Positions 17,341 to 26,362 of a stretch of DNA of 54,643 nucleotides are shown one piece after another. Numbering within the stretch: the stretch's first letter is position 1; every line of letters starts with the position of its first letter. Made by a program: the position numbers and the translations under genes. Below the pieces are notes generated by a model. It was not told where the DNA came from, did not search any database, and saw only the letters and a program-made list of their open reading frames with translations. The stretch comes from Desulfofustis sp. (GTDB lineage: Bacteria > Desulfobacterota > Desulfobulbia > Desulfobulbales > Desulfocapsaceae): the NCBI GenBank assembly GCA_022340565.1, contig JAJDNR010000153.1:1-54643 (forward strand), in the 5' to 3' direction.

Positions 17341-17484
17341 CGTTTTTGCCTCTTTGATTGCCTGGTTTTCATGACCGGAATCTGCTCCGCGCTCAAAGAT
17401 AAGCATTTTTCTCCCAGATTCATGCCGCTGGGCTACAAGACGCATGCCTTTCTGCCGCGTCTCGGCGTGCCGCCTCTACCGTAG

Positions 17485-19296
17485 TCAGATCGTGGGTGGC
17501 TGGAAGCCGAGATAGAGTATCCGCCAGCCGGCGTCGGCGGATGGAACCGCTTCGGCGCTGAAACAATGGGCTTTGTTTCGGGTATCGAACGCAAACAGCA
17601 TCACCGCTTCCCGCCCGCATTGTTCATGGAACTGACGCGGATCAAGTTTCTGATCGAGAGCAAAGAAGTGGAGCTCGGCTCCTTTTTCCAGCATCTGCAG
17701 AAGCATCTGGTAATCGATTCGGTTGCTGAAGAGGGTTTTGCCGAACAGTCGGGACGCACGCCTGAGCCTCCTCTCCGACTGGTTTTTGCCGTTTTCTCGG
17801 CGCGAACGAATCGAGTAGACATTGTCACGCTTGAAGACGCGGCGATAGGCAATCGTTGCTTCGATATTTTCATGCTCATCGGCCGAGAGCGCAAGCAGAC
17901 TTCCGAGCCCATATTCATCAAAATATCCCGCCTCGAATTCCTCGGGCAGCGTTTCCCGGTAGGTTGGTATGTGTTCCTTTTCGGCCTTCAGCCGGCGCCT
18001 GCGCGAACGATCCGCAAGCATCACCGCGATATCGGATTCCATAAACGCTCGCGCGATCGCGCGTGAAACGGGATTACTGGAGACAATCAGAAAACCGTCA
18101 CTGTCCGGCAGAGTCACCTTGAGGGCGCGTGCAATCGGGACGGCGGTGAGACTCTGCACGATGACCGTAAACATAATGACCGTAAACGTGAGCGGGACCA
18201 GGATTCTTGCCTCTCCGTAGCCATAAAGTTCCAGTTTGAGGGCAAACAGGGAAGCGATCGCGGCGGCGACGATTCCCCTTGGCGCGATCCATGCCATGAA
18301 GAGCCGCTCGGTTCTGCTCAGTGCAGACCCGTGCGTTGCAATCAATACACAGAGCGGTCTGGTCAGCAGTTGTATGACCGCACAGACAAGCACCGCCTTC
18401 CAGCCAAGCTGCATGACCTCGCCAATATCGATACGGGCGGCGAGTAGTACAAAAAGTACCGATATCAAGAGGATACTGAGGGTTTCCTTGAAGATGAGGA
18501 TATGTTTGAGGTCGACGCCCTGCATATTCGCCAGCAGCACGCCGAAAACCGTTACCGTCACCAGGCCTGATTCGGGCTGGAAGAAATCGGCCAGGGCAAA
18601 CGAGGCAAACACCATTGCGAGGGCACAGACGCTGTGAAGAAATTCAGGAATGAGGAAATGCTTGAGGCACATCCCGAACGCATAGCCGCTGATCAATCCG
18701 ATGGCTCCCCCGATGACCAGCAGTTCTATAAAGGTCACGAGGGTATGTCCGAGTGCGTCCCTTCCCCCTCCAATAACGATGAATTCGAAGACCAGGATGG
18801 CCAGTGATGCGCCAATGGGATCGATGACGATGCTTTCCCATCTGAGGATGTTGCCGATGGTGCTGAGCGGACGCACAGTGCGCAGAATCGGGGCCACCAC
18901 GGTCGGTCCGGAAACAACCATTATGGCCCCGAACAGCAGCGACACTTCCCAGGAGACATCGAACAGAACCCTGGTCGTTACTGAGATAATCAGCCACGTT
19001 ATGGCCATGCCAAAGGAGACCAGATTCCTCACGACTGCATGTAAGCCCCTGATTTCCCTTATTCTGAGGTTGAGACTTCCCTCAAAGAGAATGATTGCAA
19101 CAGATAACGAGACAAACGGTGAGAACAGGTCTCCAAGCAGCGCTTCCGGACGGACAATTCCCAGCAGAGGGCCGACCAGGATACCCGTGAACAGAAGAAA
19201 GAGAATAGGCGGGATTCGCAATCGCCAGGCGATCAACTGACAGATGGCACCGAACAGGAAGACGGCGGCGATAAGCGGCACTGGTTCAAAATGCAT
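17485..19296 (-). CDS. Sodium/proton (CPA1/NhaP-type) antiporter with cytoplasmic regulatory tail
   Basis: 603 residues. The first 390 carry about 12 membrane segments of the cation:proton antiporter family, with LFTGILVGPLLGIVRPE, VSLSVAIILFEGSLNLR and GAIMVVSGPTVVAPILR; APRGIVAAAIASLFAL is the usual region near the ion site. The tail (about 400-603) begins like a TrkA-N/RCK Rossmann unit (GFLIVSSNPVSRAIARAFME, VMLADRSRRRRLKAE) and probably regulates transport. The family moves Na+ or K+ against H+ across the inner membrane. I prefer the ATG at 19296; a GTG at 19326 is in frame. The selenoprotein gene follows 144 bases downstream. Confidence 0.88.
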   Translation of the reverse strand: MHFEPVPLIAAVFLFGAICQLIAWRLRIPPILFLLFTGILVGPLLGIVRPEALLGDLFSPFVSLSVAIILFEGSLNLRIREIRGLHAVVRNLVSFGMAITWLIISVTTRVLFDVSWEVSLLFGAIMVVSGPTVVAPILRTVRPLSTIGNILRWESIVIDPIGASLAILVFEFIVIGGGRDALGHTLVTFIELLVIGGAIGLISGYAFGMCLKHFLIPEFLHSVCALAMVFASFALADFFQPESGLVTVTVFGVLLANMQGVDLKHILIFKETLSILLISVLFVLLAARIDIGEVMQLGWKAVLVCAVIQLLTRPLCVLIATHGSALSRTERLFMAWIAPRGIVAAAIASLFALKLELYGYGEARILVPLTFTVIMFTVIVQSLTAVPIARALKVTLPDSDGFLIVSSNPVSRAIARAFMESDIAVMLADRSRRRRLKAEKEHIPTYRETLPEEFEAGYFDEYGLGSLLALSADEHENIEATIAYRRVFKRDNVYSIRSRRENGKNQSERRLRRASRLFGKTLFSNRIDYQMLLQMLEKGAELHFFALDQKLDPRQFHEQCGREAVMLFAFDTRNKAHCFSAEAVPSADAGWRILYLGFQPPTI

Positions 19297-19462
19297 ATCG
19301 GACGATCCGGCTGTAAGCCATGACACGGCTCAACCGCAGTTGGAGGCGGCCGTGCTGAAACGGAACAGGTCTCCTGCAACGGTAAAACATAAAAACGATA
19401 TGGCAATTTACCCCGTTCAAGAATATTCATTGCGCTCAAATCAACGCCGAATCCGATGCATC

Positions 19463-19630
19463 GCAGCACCGACCCTCATGCTGGGAAACCAAATCCTGCG
19501 GCTCAGCGGTGGAATGCACCGGCTCGAGATGCTCGAGTTCGCCGCGGCAGGGAGTCCGCTCTCCATTTTCGGCATCTTCTCTATGACCCTGATCGGGACC
19601 AAACTGCTCTCCGGGCAGGGCAGCATGGTG
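19463..19630 (+). pseudogene. Remnant of an SLC13/ArsB-type permease
   Basis: The plus frame here reads TLMLGNQILRLSGGM, then LEMLEFAAAGSPLSIFGIFS and LIGTKLL. This resembles the stretch after the NLIV loop in SLC13-type anion permeases (F-x-F-x-x-x-G-L-P-L, then a helix ending in GRRLLP). Neither a start nor the rest of a permease is present, and the frame closes at 19687. I read it as a decayed fragment of about 55 codons, a family guess from similarity alone. The rest of the gap between the antiporter and the gene ending at 19826 shows nothing else except the frameshifted tail discussed under that gene. Confidence 0.4.
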
Positions 19631-19825
19631 TGTCATGTATCACCGCGACAGAATCGGAAATCGAGGAGTGGATGGACCACGGCATAAACGTTGCCGAATT
19701 TTCAGCCTCACCGCGCGCGAACTTCCTTGAGCAATCGCTGATCGATCTCACGATGCATGGAGCCGTCAGATCCTATCAGCGGCAGCAATTCGCGCTGCAG
19801 GCAGAGCCATTCGGTCTGGTCTTGC

Positions 19826-21022
19826 TCAACCCCTGTCCGCCGCAACGAACACCCCGTTGGGCCAGCACGGAGCGTTGATCGGTTCGCCGAGATTGTACTG
19901 TATGAGCCTGTTTCTCGCCTCCAGCAGTTGACGCACGATGTCCGGTTCGGCCCGGGCGTAAGCATCATCGTCGGCGACCCGCTTGACGACGATGCCGAGC
20001 AGCTCGGTTATCGCATTGCCAACCGAGTTCTGACTGATGGTCACGATCAGCCGCCCGTCGTCGTCGCGGTAGATGAGCTGCTTGTAGGCGGGCTGCCAGC
20101 GAATCTCGTTGGCAAACGCCGGATCCTCGATCACCTGAAGGCGCAGCATGCGCGCTGCCTTGTGGAAATCGTCGCTGTACAACAGAATGTTCTCGATCTG
20201 GTCGGGATAGGCGGCATTTGCCGGAACCCGGGTGTCCTCCGATGCCACCAGCGAAAAGAAGGCGCGGTAGAAATCGAGAAATCCCCGCAGTACCAGATCG
20301 TACTCCTTCCAGAAGCGGCCGTCCTCGAGCGCATCGACCCCTCCCATGATTTCCCAGCTCGGCAGCCCCTGAGGGTAACCGGTTATCTTCAAGCGTCCCG
20401 AATCCGAGGTCAGCGGCCGCAGCACTTCGAGATCGAGAACTTTAAAAAAACGCAGGTACACATCGCTCAGATAATCGAGAAAAAGGCCGTTATGCCCGCT
20501 GTCGGTCAGGTTCGGGTCGTCGTGGGCAGCCAGCCTGGCTGAAGCGAGAAGGTTATTGTCGAACACCATGAAGTGGTTATGGATCATACGGATGGAAGGC
20601 ACCCCCGGCTTGTTCAGCGGCCAGGTCGCATCGAGGCTGGCTTCGCCGCAGAACACCAGATGCTTAACGGGATCGGGATACTTCTCGAGCATGTACTGCA
20701 ACACCACCTTGGTCATTCGGGAAAAGACGATATTTTCCTCGCGGGTGAGCTGGTCCCTGCGCACCGGGCGCCCCATGGGATCGAGCACCCGCTGGGAGGT
20801 GTCGAAGATGATGGAGGTGTCGAACAGGTTGGAATGACCGATGGCCTTGCGATAGAGGAGAAACCCCATGGGGTTGCGCAGCAGCCCGTTTTCCCGGGCC
20901 AGGTGCCTGAGATTGCACGGACTGTTGAAGAATTCAGTTGGAGCCACCCGGTCGGGGATGTCCAGGGGCAGTTTCCGGTGCGGCATAATCACTTCCCGCG
21001 GTGCGCTTGTATTCTGAGCCAT
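19826..21022 (-). CDS. Unknown conserved-looking protein with apparent C-terminal frameshift
   Basis: 398 residues as read, starting at an ATG preceded by GAGGGG. I do not recognise the family. It is soluble-looking, with no membrane helix. A motif IRMIHNHFMVFDNNLL near residue 145 has an HxHxx arrangement reminiscent of HIT-like nucleotidyltransferases, but this is weak. Good-looking coding sequence continues beyond the stop in another frame: after a run of four Gs (19830-19833) removal of one base gives VEQDQTEWLCLQRELLPL and on to a natural stop at 19708, lengthening the protein by about 40 residues. This may be a sequencing error, a real truncation or a programmed shift. Confidence 0.6.
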   Translation of the reverse strand: MAQNTSAPREVIMPHRKLPLDIPDRVAPTEFFNSPCNLRHLARENGLLRNPMGFLLYRKAIGHSNLFDTSIIFDTSQRVLDPMGRPVRRDQLTREENIVFSRMTKVVLQYMLEKYPDPVKHLVFCGEASLDATWPLNKPGVPSIRMIHNHFMVFDNNLLASARLAAHDDPNLTDSGHNGLFLDYLSDVYLRFFKVLDLEVLRPLTSDSGRLKITGYPQGLPSWEIMGGVDALEDGRFWKEYDLVLRGFLDFYRAFFSLVASEDTRVPANAAYPDQIENILLYSDDFHKAARMLRLQVIEDPAFANEIRWQPAYKQLIYRDDDGRLIVTISQNSVGNAITELLGIVVKRVADDDAYARAEPDIVRQLLEARNRLIQYNLGEPINAPCWPNGVFVAADRG

Positions 21023-21199
21023 GGCTGAATCCCCTCACTGCGTGTCGACCGGCATCCTGGGGGAGCCGGTTGGTTTATTTTTTTGAGAACTGAGCGCATT
21101 GCGATCCGGTGCCAACCAGACCCGGCAGATACCGTCAGTCACCCCTCTTCTGGAAATGGATACGGACCCTTTCTGTACCACCCATCAGTTTGTAATCAT

Positions 21200-21228
21200 T
21201 TCCGATTTTGAATCAAATATGCTATAGT
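21200..21228 (+). promoter_or_regulatory. Possible promoter of the potassium channel gene
   Basis: TATAGT at 21223-21228 makes a fair -10 box, in an AT-rich patch within GC-rich surroundings. The -35 (TTCCGA, 17 bases upstream) is weak. The channel gene starts 63 bases further on. Confidence 0.3.
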
Positions 21229-21291
21229 GCCGGAATGTGGGGACCGGCACAGCCATATCGCGATATATCCGGATAAAAGACCCGGCAGGAC

Positions 21292-22986
21292 ATGAAATTT
21301 CTCGTTACCCAGCTGCTCTATTTTACGCGGCATAAGACCACCAGGCGCAACTTTTTGACCTTGTGGAAGTTTTTCGCCTTCCTGCTGCTCATCATCTGCC
21401 TCTACTCGGTCCTGTTCCACGTACTGATGATGTACGAGAACCGGTATTACTCCTGGGTCACCGGATTTTACTGGACGATGACGGTGATGTCTACCCTCGG
21501 CTTCGGTGATATCACCTTCCATACCGACCTGGGCCTGCTCTTCACCATGCTGGTGCTCATCTCGGGCGTGCTGTTCCTGCTGATTATCCTGCCGTTCACC
21601 TTCATCCAGTTTTTCTATGCACCGTGGCTCGAAGCCCAGGAAAAAGCGCGGACCCCGCGGAGACTGCCCGATTCTACCCAGGGACACGTGATCATCACCA
21701 GCATCGATCCGATCTCGACCCGCCTCATCGAATATCTTACCCGTCAGGGCATCCCGTACTATGTGGTCACCGGCGACCCGCAGGAGGCCAGCAGTCTCCT
21801 GGACAAAGGATATCACGTGGTGGTCGGCGAACCGGACCGGCCTGAAACGTATCGCCACATTCAGGCGGACAAGGCGGCCCTGGTGGTGGTCACCAACGAC
21901 GACCTCAAATCGACCAATATATCCTTTACGATCAGGCAGGTCAGCGAGGACGTGCCGATCGTCACTAATGCCAACCACGAGCACTCGATCGATATTCTCG
22001 AATTTTCCGGCAACGTCAGCGTCTACGAATTCATGAAGATGCTCGGCGAATCCCTGAGCCGAAGGGCCTACGGCGTCGACCAGAGCGCCAACATCATCGG
22101 CAGGTTCGACGATCTGCTCATTTCCGAACTGCCGGTCAGGTATACCGAGCTGGAAGGCAAGACCCTGGCTGACGCGGGAATCCGTCAATCCACCGGCGTC
22201 ACCGTCATCGGCATGATGGAATCCGGCAGATTCAGCGCCCCGTCGCCAAGGACCGTCATCACCCCCAGCACCATTCTGATGCTGGCCGGATCCGCCAGCC
22301 AGCTGAGCAGATTCGTGGACACCTTTCCGCTCACCTATACCCAGGACCCGGACAAACCGCAGGTTCTGATCCTCGGCGGCGGCCGGGTCGGTCAGGTGGC
22401 CGCGCGCACTCTTGAAACATACGGCATCAGCTATCGCATCGTCGAAAAACGCGCCATCAAGGCAAGCGGAAGGGCCGGAGAATATACCACTATCGGTGAT
22501 GCCGCCGATATCAACACCCTCAAGGATGCAGGGATCGATCATGCGAAATCAGTCATCGTCACGACCCACAGCGACGATATGAATATCTATCTGAGCTTCT
22601 ACTGCAGACAGTTGCGGCCGGACATTCAGATCATCAGCCGCTCGATTCTGGAGCGCAACGTTAGCAAACTGCACATGGCCGGCGCTGACCAGGTGATGTC
22701 CTACTCGTCGCTCGGCGCCGGTACCATTTTCCAGCTGCTCAGGCCCAACGAGGTGTCGCTCTTTACGGAAGGGCTGATCGTTATGAACCGCAGGGCCGGG
22801 TCTGACCTTTCGGGCAAGACCATTATGCAGTCGGGAATTAGAGAACAAACCGGGTTCTCGATCATCGCCATCAGACGGCACGGCCGCCTTGCCATCAGTC
22901 CCGAGCCAGGCACGGTGATTGGCGAGGACGACGAACTGATCGTCATCGGCACCGCCGAAAACGAAAAATTGTTTGCGTCACTCTAG
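21292..22986 (+). CDS. Two-RCK potassium channel (GsuK/TrkA-domain type)
   Basis: 564 residues. Two membrane helices (about 25-50 and 80-107) flank a pore loop with the selectivity filter STLGFGD, typical of K+ channels with GFGD rather than GYGD. Two cytosolic RCK/TrkA modules follow: one from about 122 (HVIITSIDPISTRLIEYL), another from about 350 (VLILGGGRVGQVAARTLETY, a Rossmann loop that can bind NAD or other nucleotides). Each is followed by a TrkA-C-like segment (for example ELEGKTLADAGIRQSTGVTV). Domain order and size match the GsuK multi-ligand-gated channel known from Geobacter. It stands alone, with a 270-base gap upstream and a 335-base gap downstream. Confidence 0.9.
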   Translation: MKFLVTQLLYFTRHKTTRRNFLTLWKFFAFLLLIICLYSVLFHVLMMYENRYYSWVTGFYWTMTVMSTLGFGDITFHTDLGLLFTMLVLISGVLFLLIILPFTFIQFFYAPWLEAQEKARTPRRLPDSTQGHVIITSIDPISTRLIEYLTRQGIPYYVVTGDPQEASSLLDKGYHVVVGEPDRPETYRHIQADKAALVVVTNDDLKSTNISFTIRQVSEDVPIVTNANHEHSIDILEFSGNVSVYEFMKMLGESLSRRAYGVDQSANIIGRFDDLLISELPVRYTELEGKTLADAGIRQSTGVTVIGMMESGRFSAPSPRTVITPSTILMLAGSASQLSRFVDTFPLTYTQDPDKPQVLILGGGRVGQVAARTLETYGISYRIVEKRAIKASGRAGEYTTIGDAADINTLKDAGIDHAKSVIVTTHSDDMNIYLSFYCRQLRPDIQIISRSILERNVSKLHMAGADQVMSYSSLGAGTIFQLLRPNEVSLFTEGLIVMNRRAGSDLSGKTIMQSGIREQTGFSIIAIRRHGRLAISPEPGTVIGEDDELIVIGTAENEKLFASL

Positions 22987-23193
22987 CCTGTGTGACTTTT
23001 TCCGGCAGCAATCGAATACGCCGCCGGGACCTCGGAGGGCCGCCGGAGGGCGATACCGGGAACGCCGGGAGCCTGCGCATCTGACAGATTTATGTGACCT
23101 AATAACCGGCTCATCAACAGGTGGCGCGAACGTTGAGGGCACAAACACATCTGTCCCCTCGGTACCGTATCCCCACAGCCTAAGCAATCTGAG

Positions 23194-23236
23194 AACGGTC
23201 CAAGGTGACATCGGAATAGAGTCGGACCGTTATAAT
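23194..23236 (+). promoter_or_regulatory. Operator-like inverted repeat with TATAAT box before the MscS gene
   Basis: AACGGTCC at 23194-23201 is the exact inverse of GGACCGTT at 23224-23231, and a consensus TATAAT follows at 23231-23236. A GTGACA sits at 23205-23210, between the arms, but at 20 bases from the -10 it is too far to be a normal -35. The layout suggests a regulated start about 80 bases before the gene. The rest of the 335-base gap (22987-23321) holds no gene that I can see. Confidence 0.35.
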
Positions 23237-23321
23237 TGGTTGCGGATTCATGTCAGAATCTGCAATACTGCGATGCGATTGCAACACATCGCCGCTAACC
23301 CCCTAACCAGATGAGGTCGAT

Positions 23322-25589
23322 ATGAGAACCGTGCTTCTCGGTATTGTTCTGTTGACGACCACCGTGCTGACCGCGATGCCGGCGACCGGTGCTAAAGTCC
23401 CTGCCCATCCCGCCGCCGGTCAGAGCGCAGCGGACGCCGAGGTTGCGGCGGAAGCCGCCGCTCCCCCCCCTGCCATTGCAAAACCGGTGCCCATGGCACG
23501 GTGGCTGCATCTGCTCGATGCCGACAAGGAAACCTCCGGCACCAGTATCCTCTCCTATGCACCACAGGTTACCGGCGAGTTCGCCCGGATCCTCGAATCG
23601 ACAAGTGATGGGCAGAAAGGCATGGGATTTTTGGGCGTTCTGCTGCGTTCGCTCATCGCCATCGGGGCCGGCTGGCTGATCGTAAGGGGACTCCTGTTCA
23701 TTTTGAGCAAGCGCTTGAGCAGCTTTTCCTCAATGGTGCCGCCTGAACAGGGGCGGTCGAACGCCAGGCTGTGGGCAAAACTTCTGCAGATTTTGCCCCG
23801 CCTGATCGGGCTGCTGTTTTTCGGTGCTGCGGCGATCCTGGTATTTCTGCTCCTGGCCGGGAACATCGGGGTCAAGGGGCGAATGTTTTTTCAGATGCTG
23901 CTGGGGATCATTGTCATTTTCAGATTCTGCGCGCTGATCGGCCGGGTTGTCCTGTCGCCGGACGACCCCGAGCTCAGAGTGCTGAAACTGGATGAATCTC
24001 TGGTCAAACCGCTTTACCGGGCTTTCTATGTCTCCATCTCGGTCCTTCTGTCCGGTAAGCTGATCGTCAAGTTGTTTCAGGAGCTCGGCGCCACTCCGCA
24101 ATCGGTTGCCTGGGTGGCCATCATCCTCGGGTCGGCGGTTATCATGTTCTACATGTACCTGGTCTATACGCTCAAACAGCCCGTTGCCGACGCGCTGACC
24201 AGGCAGCTCAAAGAAACCGGCGGCAGCTGGCTGAAAATGCAGATGAGTGCGCGCTGGCATGGGTTTGCCCTCGGTTATCTGCTGCTGGTCTGGTTTTTCT
24301 GGATCGGCCAACTGCTGACCGGAGCAGGAGGCCAGAAAGGCACGTTCATGGGCAGTATGCTGATCATTCCGCTGTTTTTCGCGCTAAAATACAGCGGCAG
24401 ACTGCTGATAAATGCGACTATCGACGCTCTCAACCTCGGTTTTATCCCCGATGACGAATTCCCCGAAGGAACCGACGAAACGGTCAAAACGAAAGAGCGG
24501 GAGCAGATGAAGCGGAACATCGGGAACCGGGTGAGTGCAACGTTCACGATTGTCCTGACCCTGGTTCTGCTCACCTGGTTCCTGTCTCTATGGGGAATTC
24601 GGATCCCCTATGCGACCGAAGCGCTGAGAGCGGTCTTCGAGTCGCTGGTGGTGCTGGCCGTGGCGCTGATCGGCTGGCGTTTCGCCGATCGTTACATCAG
24701 CAATAAGCTGGCCGAGCTTGAGCCGGAGGCTGAGGCCACGGAGGAGGACTTCGATGATGAATTTGGAGGGGCGGCGCCCCGTGGCCGCAGTCGCACCCTG
24801 CTGCCGATGCTGCGCAAGGTGATCGGCACGGTCCTGGTGCTCATGGTGGCACTGACCACCTTGTCGGCCTTCGGCGTCAACATCGCGCCGCTGCTGGCCG
24901 GTGCCGGCGTCGTCGGCCTGGCGGTCGGCTTCGGGGCCCAGAAGCTGGTGCATGACATGCTTTCCGGCTTCTTCTTCCTGCTCGACGATGCCTTCAGGGT
25001 CGGCGAATATATCCAGGCCGGATCGATTAGAGGAACCGTCGAGGCGATCACGCTCAGAAACGTGATGCTCAGACATCACCTGGGCATGCTGCAGGTCGTC
25101 CCGCACAGCGACCTCGGTGCCGTTACCAACTACATGCGCGGCGGCATCGTCATCAAATTCCCGCTCGAATTCCCCTACGACACCGATATCGACAAGGTCC
25201 GCAGGATCATCAAGAAAGTCGGCGCCGCGATGATGGAAGACGAGGAATTGGGCGATGACTTCATCCAGCCGCTCAAATCTCAGGGAGTGTATGAGATAGC
25301 CAATTCGGTGATGGTCATCCGCGTCAAGTTCACCGCCAAGCCCGGCAAGCAGTTCGTTATCAAGCGGGAGGCGTTCAGGCGTCTCACCGAAGCCCTGAAC
25401 GCCAAAGGCATCTACTACGCGCACCGCAAAATCATCGTCGATTTCCCGGAAAGCGCAAAACTCGATTCGCTCAGCCCGGAAGCCAGGCAGAAAGTGCTGG
25501 AAGCCGGCGGCGCCGCGGCGCTGGCCGCGGATGCCGAGGAGCAGCAGAAAAAGCAGGAGGGCAAAGAGGCCGATCCGATGCAGGGCTGA
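23322..25589 (+). CDS. Large MscS-family mechanosensitive channel
   Basis: 755 residues with a signal peptide (1-24), a Pro/Ala-rich periplasmic segment, and multiple membrane helices from about 100 to 560. The MscS core is close to the C-terminus. The pore helix reads IAPLLAGAGVVGLAVGFGAQ followed by KLVHDMLSGFFFLLDDAFRVGEY. After it come the beta domain (GTVEAITLRNVMLRH) and the cytosolic alpha/beta part. It resembles the YbdG/YnaI or MscK class more than small MscS because of the extra membrane helices. These channels release solutes on hypo-osmotic shock. The C-terminal 25 residues are rich in Lys and Gln. It converges on pncA, with a hairpin between. Confidence 0.92.
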   Translation: MRTVLLGIVLLTTTVLTAMPATGAKVPAHPAAGQSAADAEVAAEAAAPPPAIAKPVPMARWLHLLDADKETSGTSILSYAPQVTGEFARILESTSDGQKGMGFLGVLLRSLIAIGAGWLIVRGLLFILSKRLSSFSSMVPPEQGRSNARLWAKLLQILPRLIGLLFFGAAAILVFLLLAGNIGVKGRMFFQMLLGIIVIFRFCALIGRVVLSPDDPELRVLKLDESLVKPLYRAFYVSISVLLSGKLIVKLFQELGATPQSVAWVAIILGSAVIMFYMYLVYTLKQPVADALTRQLKETGGSWLKMQMSARWHGFALGYLLLVWFFWIGQLLTGAGGQKGTFMGSMLIIPLFFALKYSGRLLINATIDALNLGFIPDDEFPEGTDETVKTKEREQMKRNIGNRVSATFTIVLTLVLLTWFLSLWGIRIPYATEALRAVFESLVVLAVALIGWRFADRYISNKLAELEPEAEATEEDFDDEFGGAAPRGRSRTLLPMLRKVIGTVLVLMVALTTLSAFGVNIAPLLAGAGVVGLAVGFGAQKLVHDMLSGFFFLLDDAFRVGEYIQAGSIRGTVEAITLRNVMLRHHLGMLQVVPHSDLGAVTNYMRGGIVIKFPLEFPYDTDIDKVRRIIKKVGAAMMEDEELGDDFIQPLKSQGVYEIANSVMVIRVKFTAKPGKQFVIKREAFRRLTEALNAKGIYYAHRKIIVDFPESAKLDSLSPEARQKVLEAGGAAALAADAEEQQKKQEGKEADPMQG

Positions 25590-25615
25590 TGTTGGGGGAC
25601 GGGCCCGGCCGGATG

Positions 25616-25642
25616 AACCCTTCACCTCGTCGCTGAAGGGTT
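25616..25642. terminator. Hairpin terminator between mscS-like gene and pncA
   Basis: AACCCTTCA (25616-25624) and TGAAGGGTT (25634-25642) form a perfect 9-base stem with a 9-base loop between two convergent genes. Only a short T run follows on the plus strand, so termination may be partial in either direction. Confidence 0.5.
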
Positions 25643-25732
25643 TCTGAGACCCCACCGAAGATGAGCGGGAACTCCTGCAGATCGCAAAGGCCGGTGCGCT
25701 GCACAAGAGCACCCCAGAAAGGTTCGTTCAGA

Positions 25733-26362
25733 TCAGCGTGAACACATCACCCCGGCTGCTTCCAACTCGCCGACGATGGCATCGGCTGCCGCCGGATCGA
25801 CCGCGCGAGTGCCGCTGAGCAGCACCCTGGTTCGATACCCCAGTGAGGCAGCATCGAGTGCGGTGAATTTGACGCAGTAGTCGAGGGCCAGGCCGACCAC
25901 ATCGACCGCCTCGATTCCGTATGACTGCAGCGCCTTGTGCAGGCCCGTGTCATGTTCCCGGGCATTGTCGAAGAACGCCGAGTAGGAGTCGACGGACTGA
26001 TGCCGGCCTTTTTTGATGATCAACGTTCTGGAGCCGCGTTCGGTGATCGATACGAGCGTCTCGAGCAGGGTTTCATGCAGTCTGGCGCCATGCTCGCCCT
26101 GGACGCAGTGATCAGGCCAGAAGACCTGCTCCAGCCCGTTCAAATCGCCGATATCGAACGGTTTCACGCCCTCGTGCACTGACGCGAATGAACCGTGATC
26201 GGGCGGATGCCAGTCCTGGGTCGCAACGATCAGCTCATACCGACCGCCTCCATTGATCAGATCGATCACTACGGGAATGACAGCCTCGCCGTCGGCCACC
26301 GCCAGGCTCCCGCCCGGCAGAAAATCGTACTGTACATCCACAACGATCAGCGCCCTGGTCAT
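25733..26362 (-). CDS. pncA: Nicotinamidase
   Basis: 209-residue isochorismatase-fold amidase converting nicotinamide to nicotinate and ammonia in NAD salvage. The catalytic triad is visible: Asp in VVDVQYDFLPGGSL, Lys in IIKKGRHQ, and Cys in VGLALDYCVKFTALDA. The metal-binding DWHPPDHGSF block carries the Asp and two His ligands. Length matches bacterial PncA. The start ATG overlaps the pncB stop by 4 bases (26359-26362), so both are translated from one transcript, pncB first. It supplies nicotinate to PncB, giving the two steps from nicotinamide to NaMN. Confidence 0.95.
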   Translation of the reverse strand: MTRALIVVDVQYDFLPGGSLAVADGEAVIPVVIDLINGGGRYELIVATQDWHPPDHGSFASVHEGVKPFDIGDLNGLEQVFWPDHCVQGEHGARLHETLLETLVSITERGSRTLIIKKGRHQSVDSYSAFFDNAREHDTGLHKALQSYGIEAVDVVGLALDYCVKFTALDAASLGYRTRVLLSGTRAVDPAAADAIVGELEAAGVMCSR

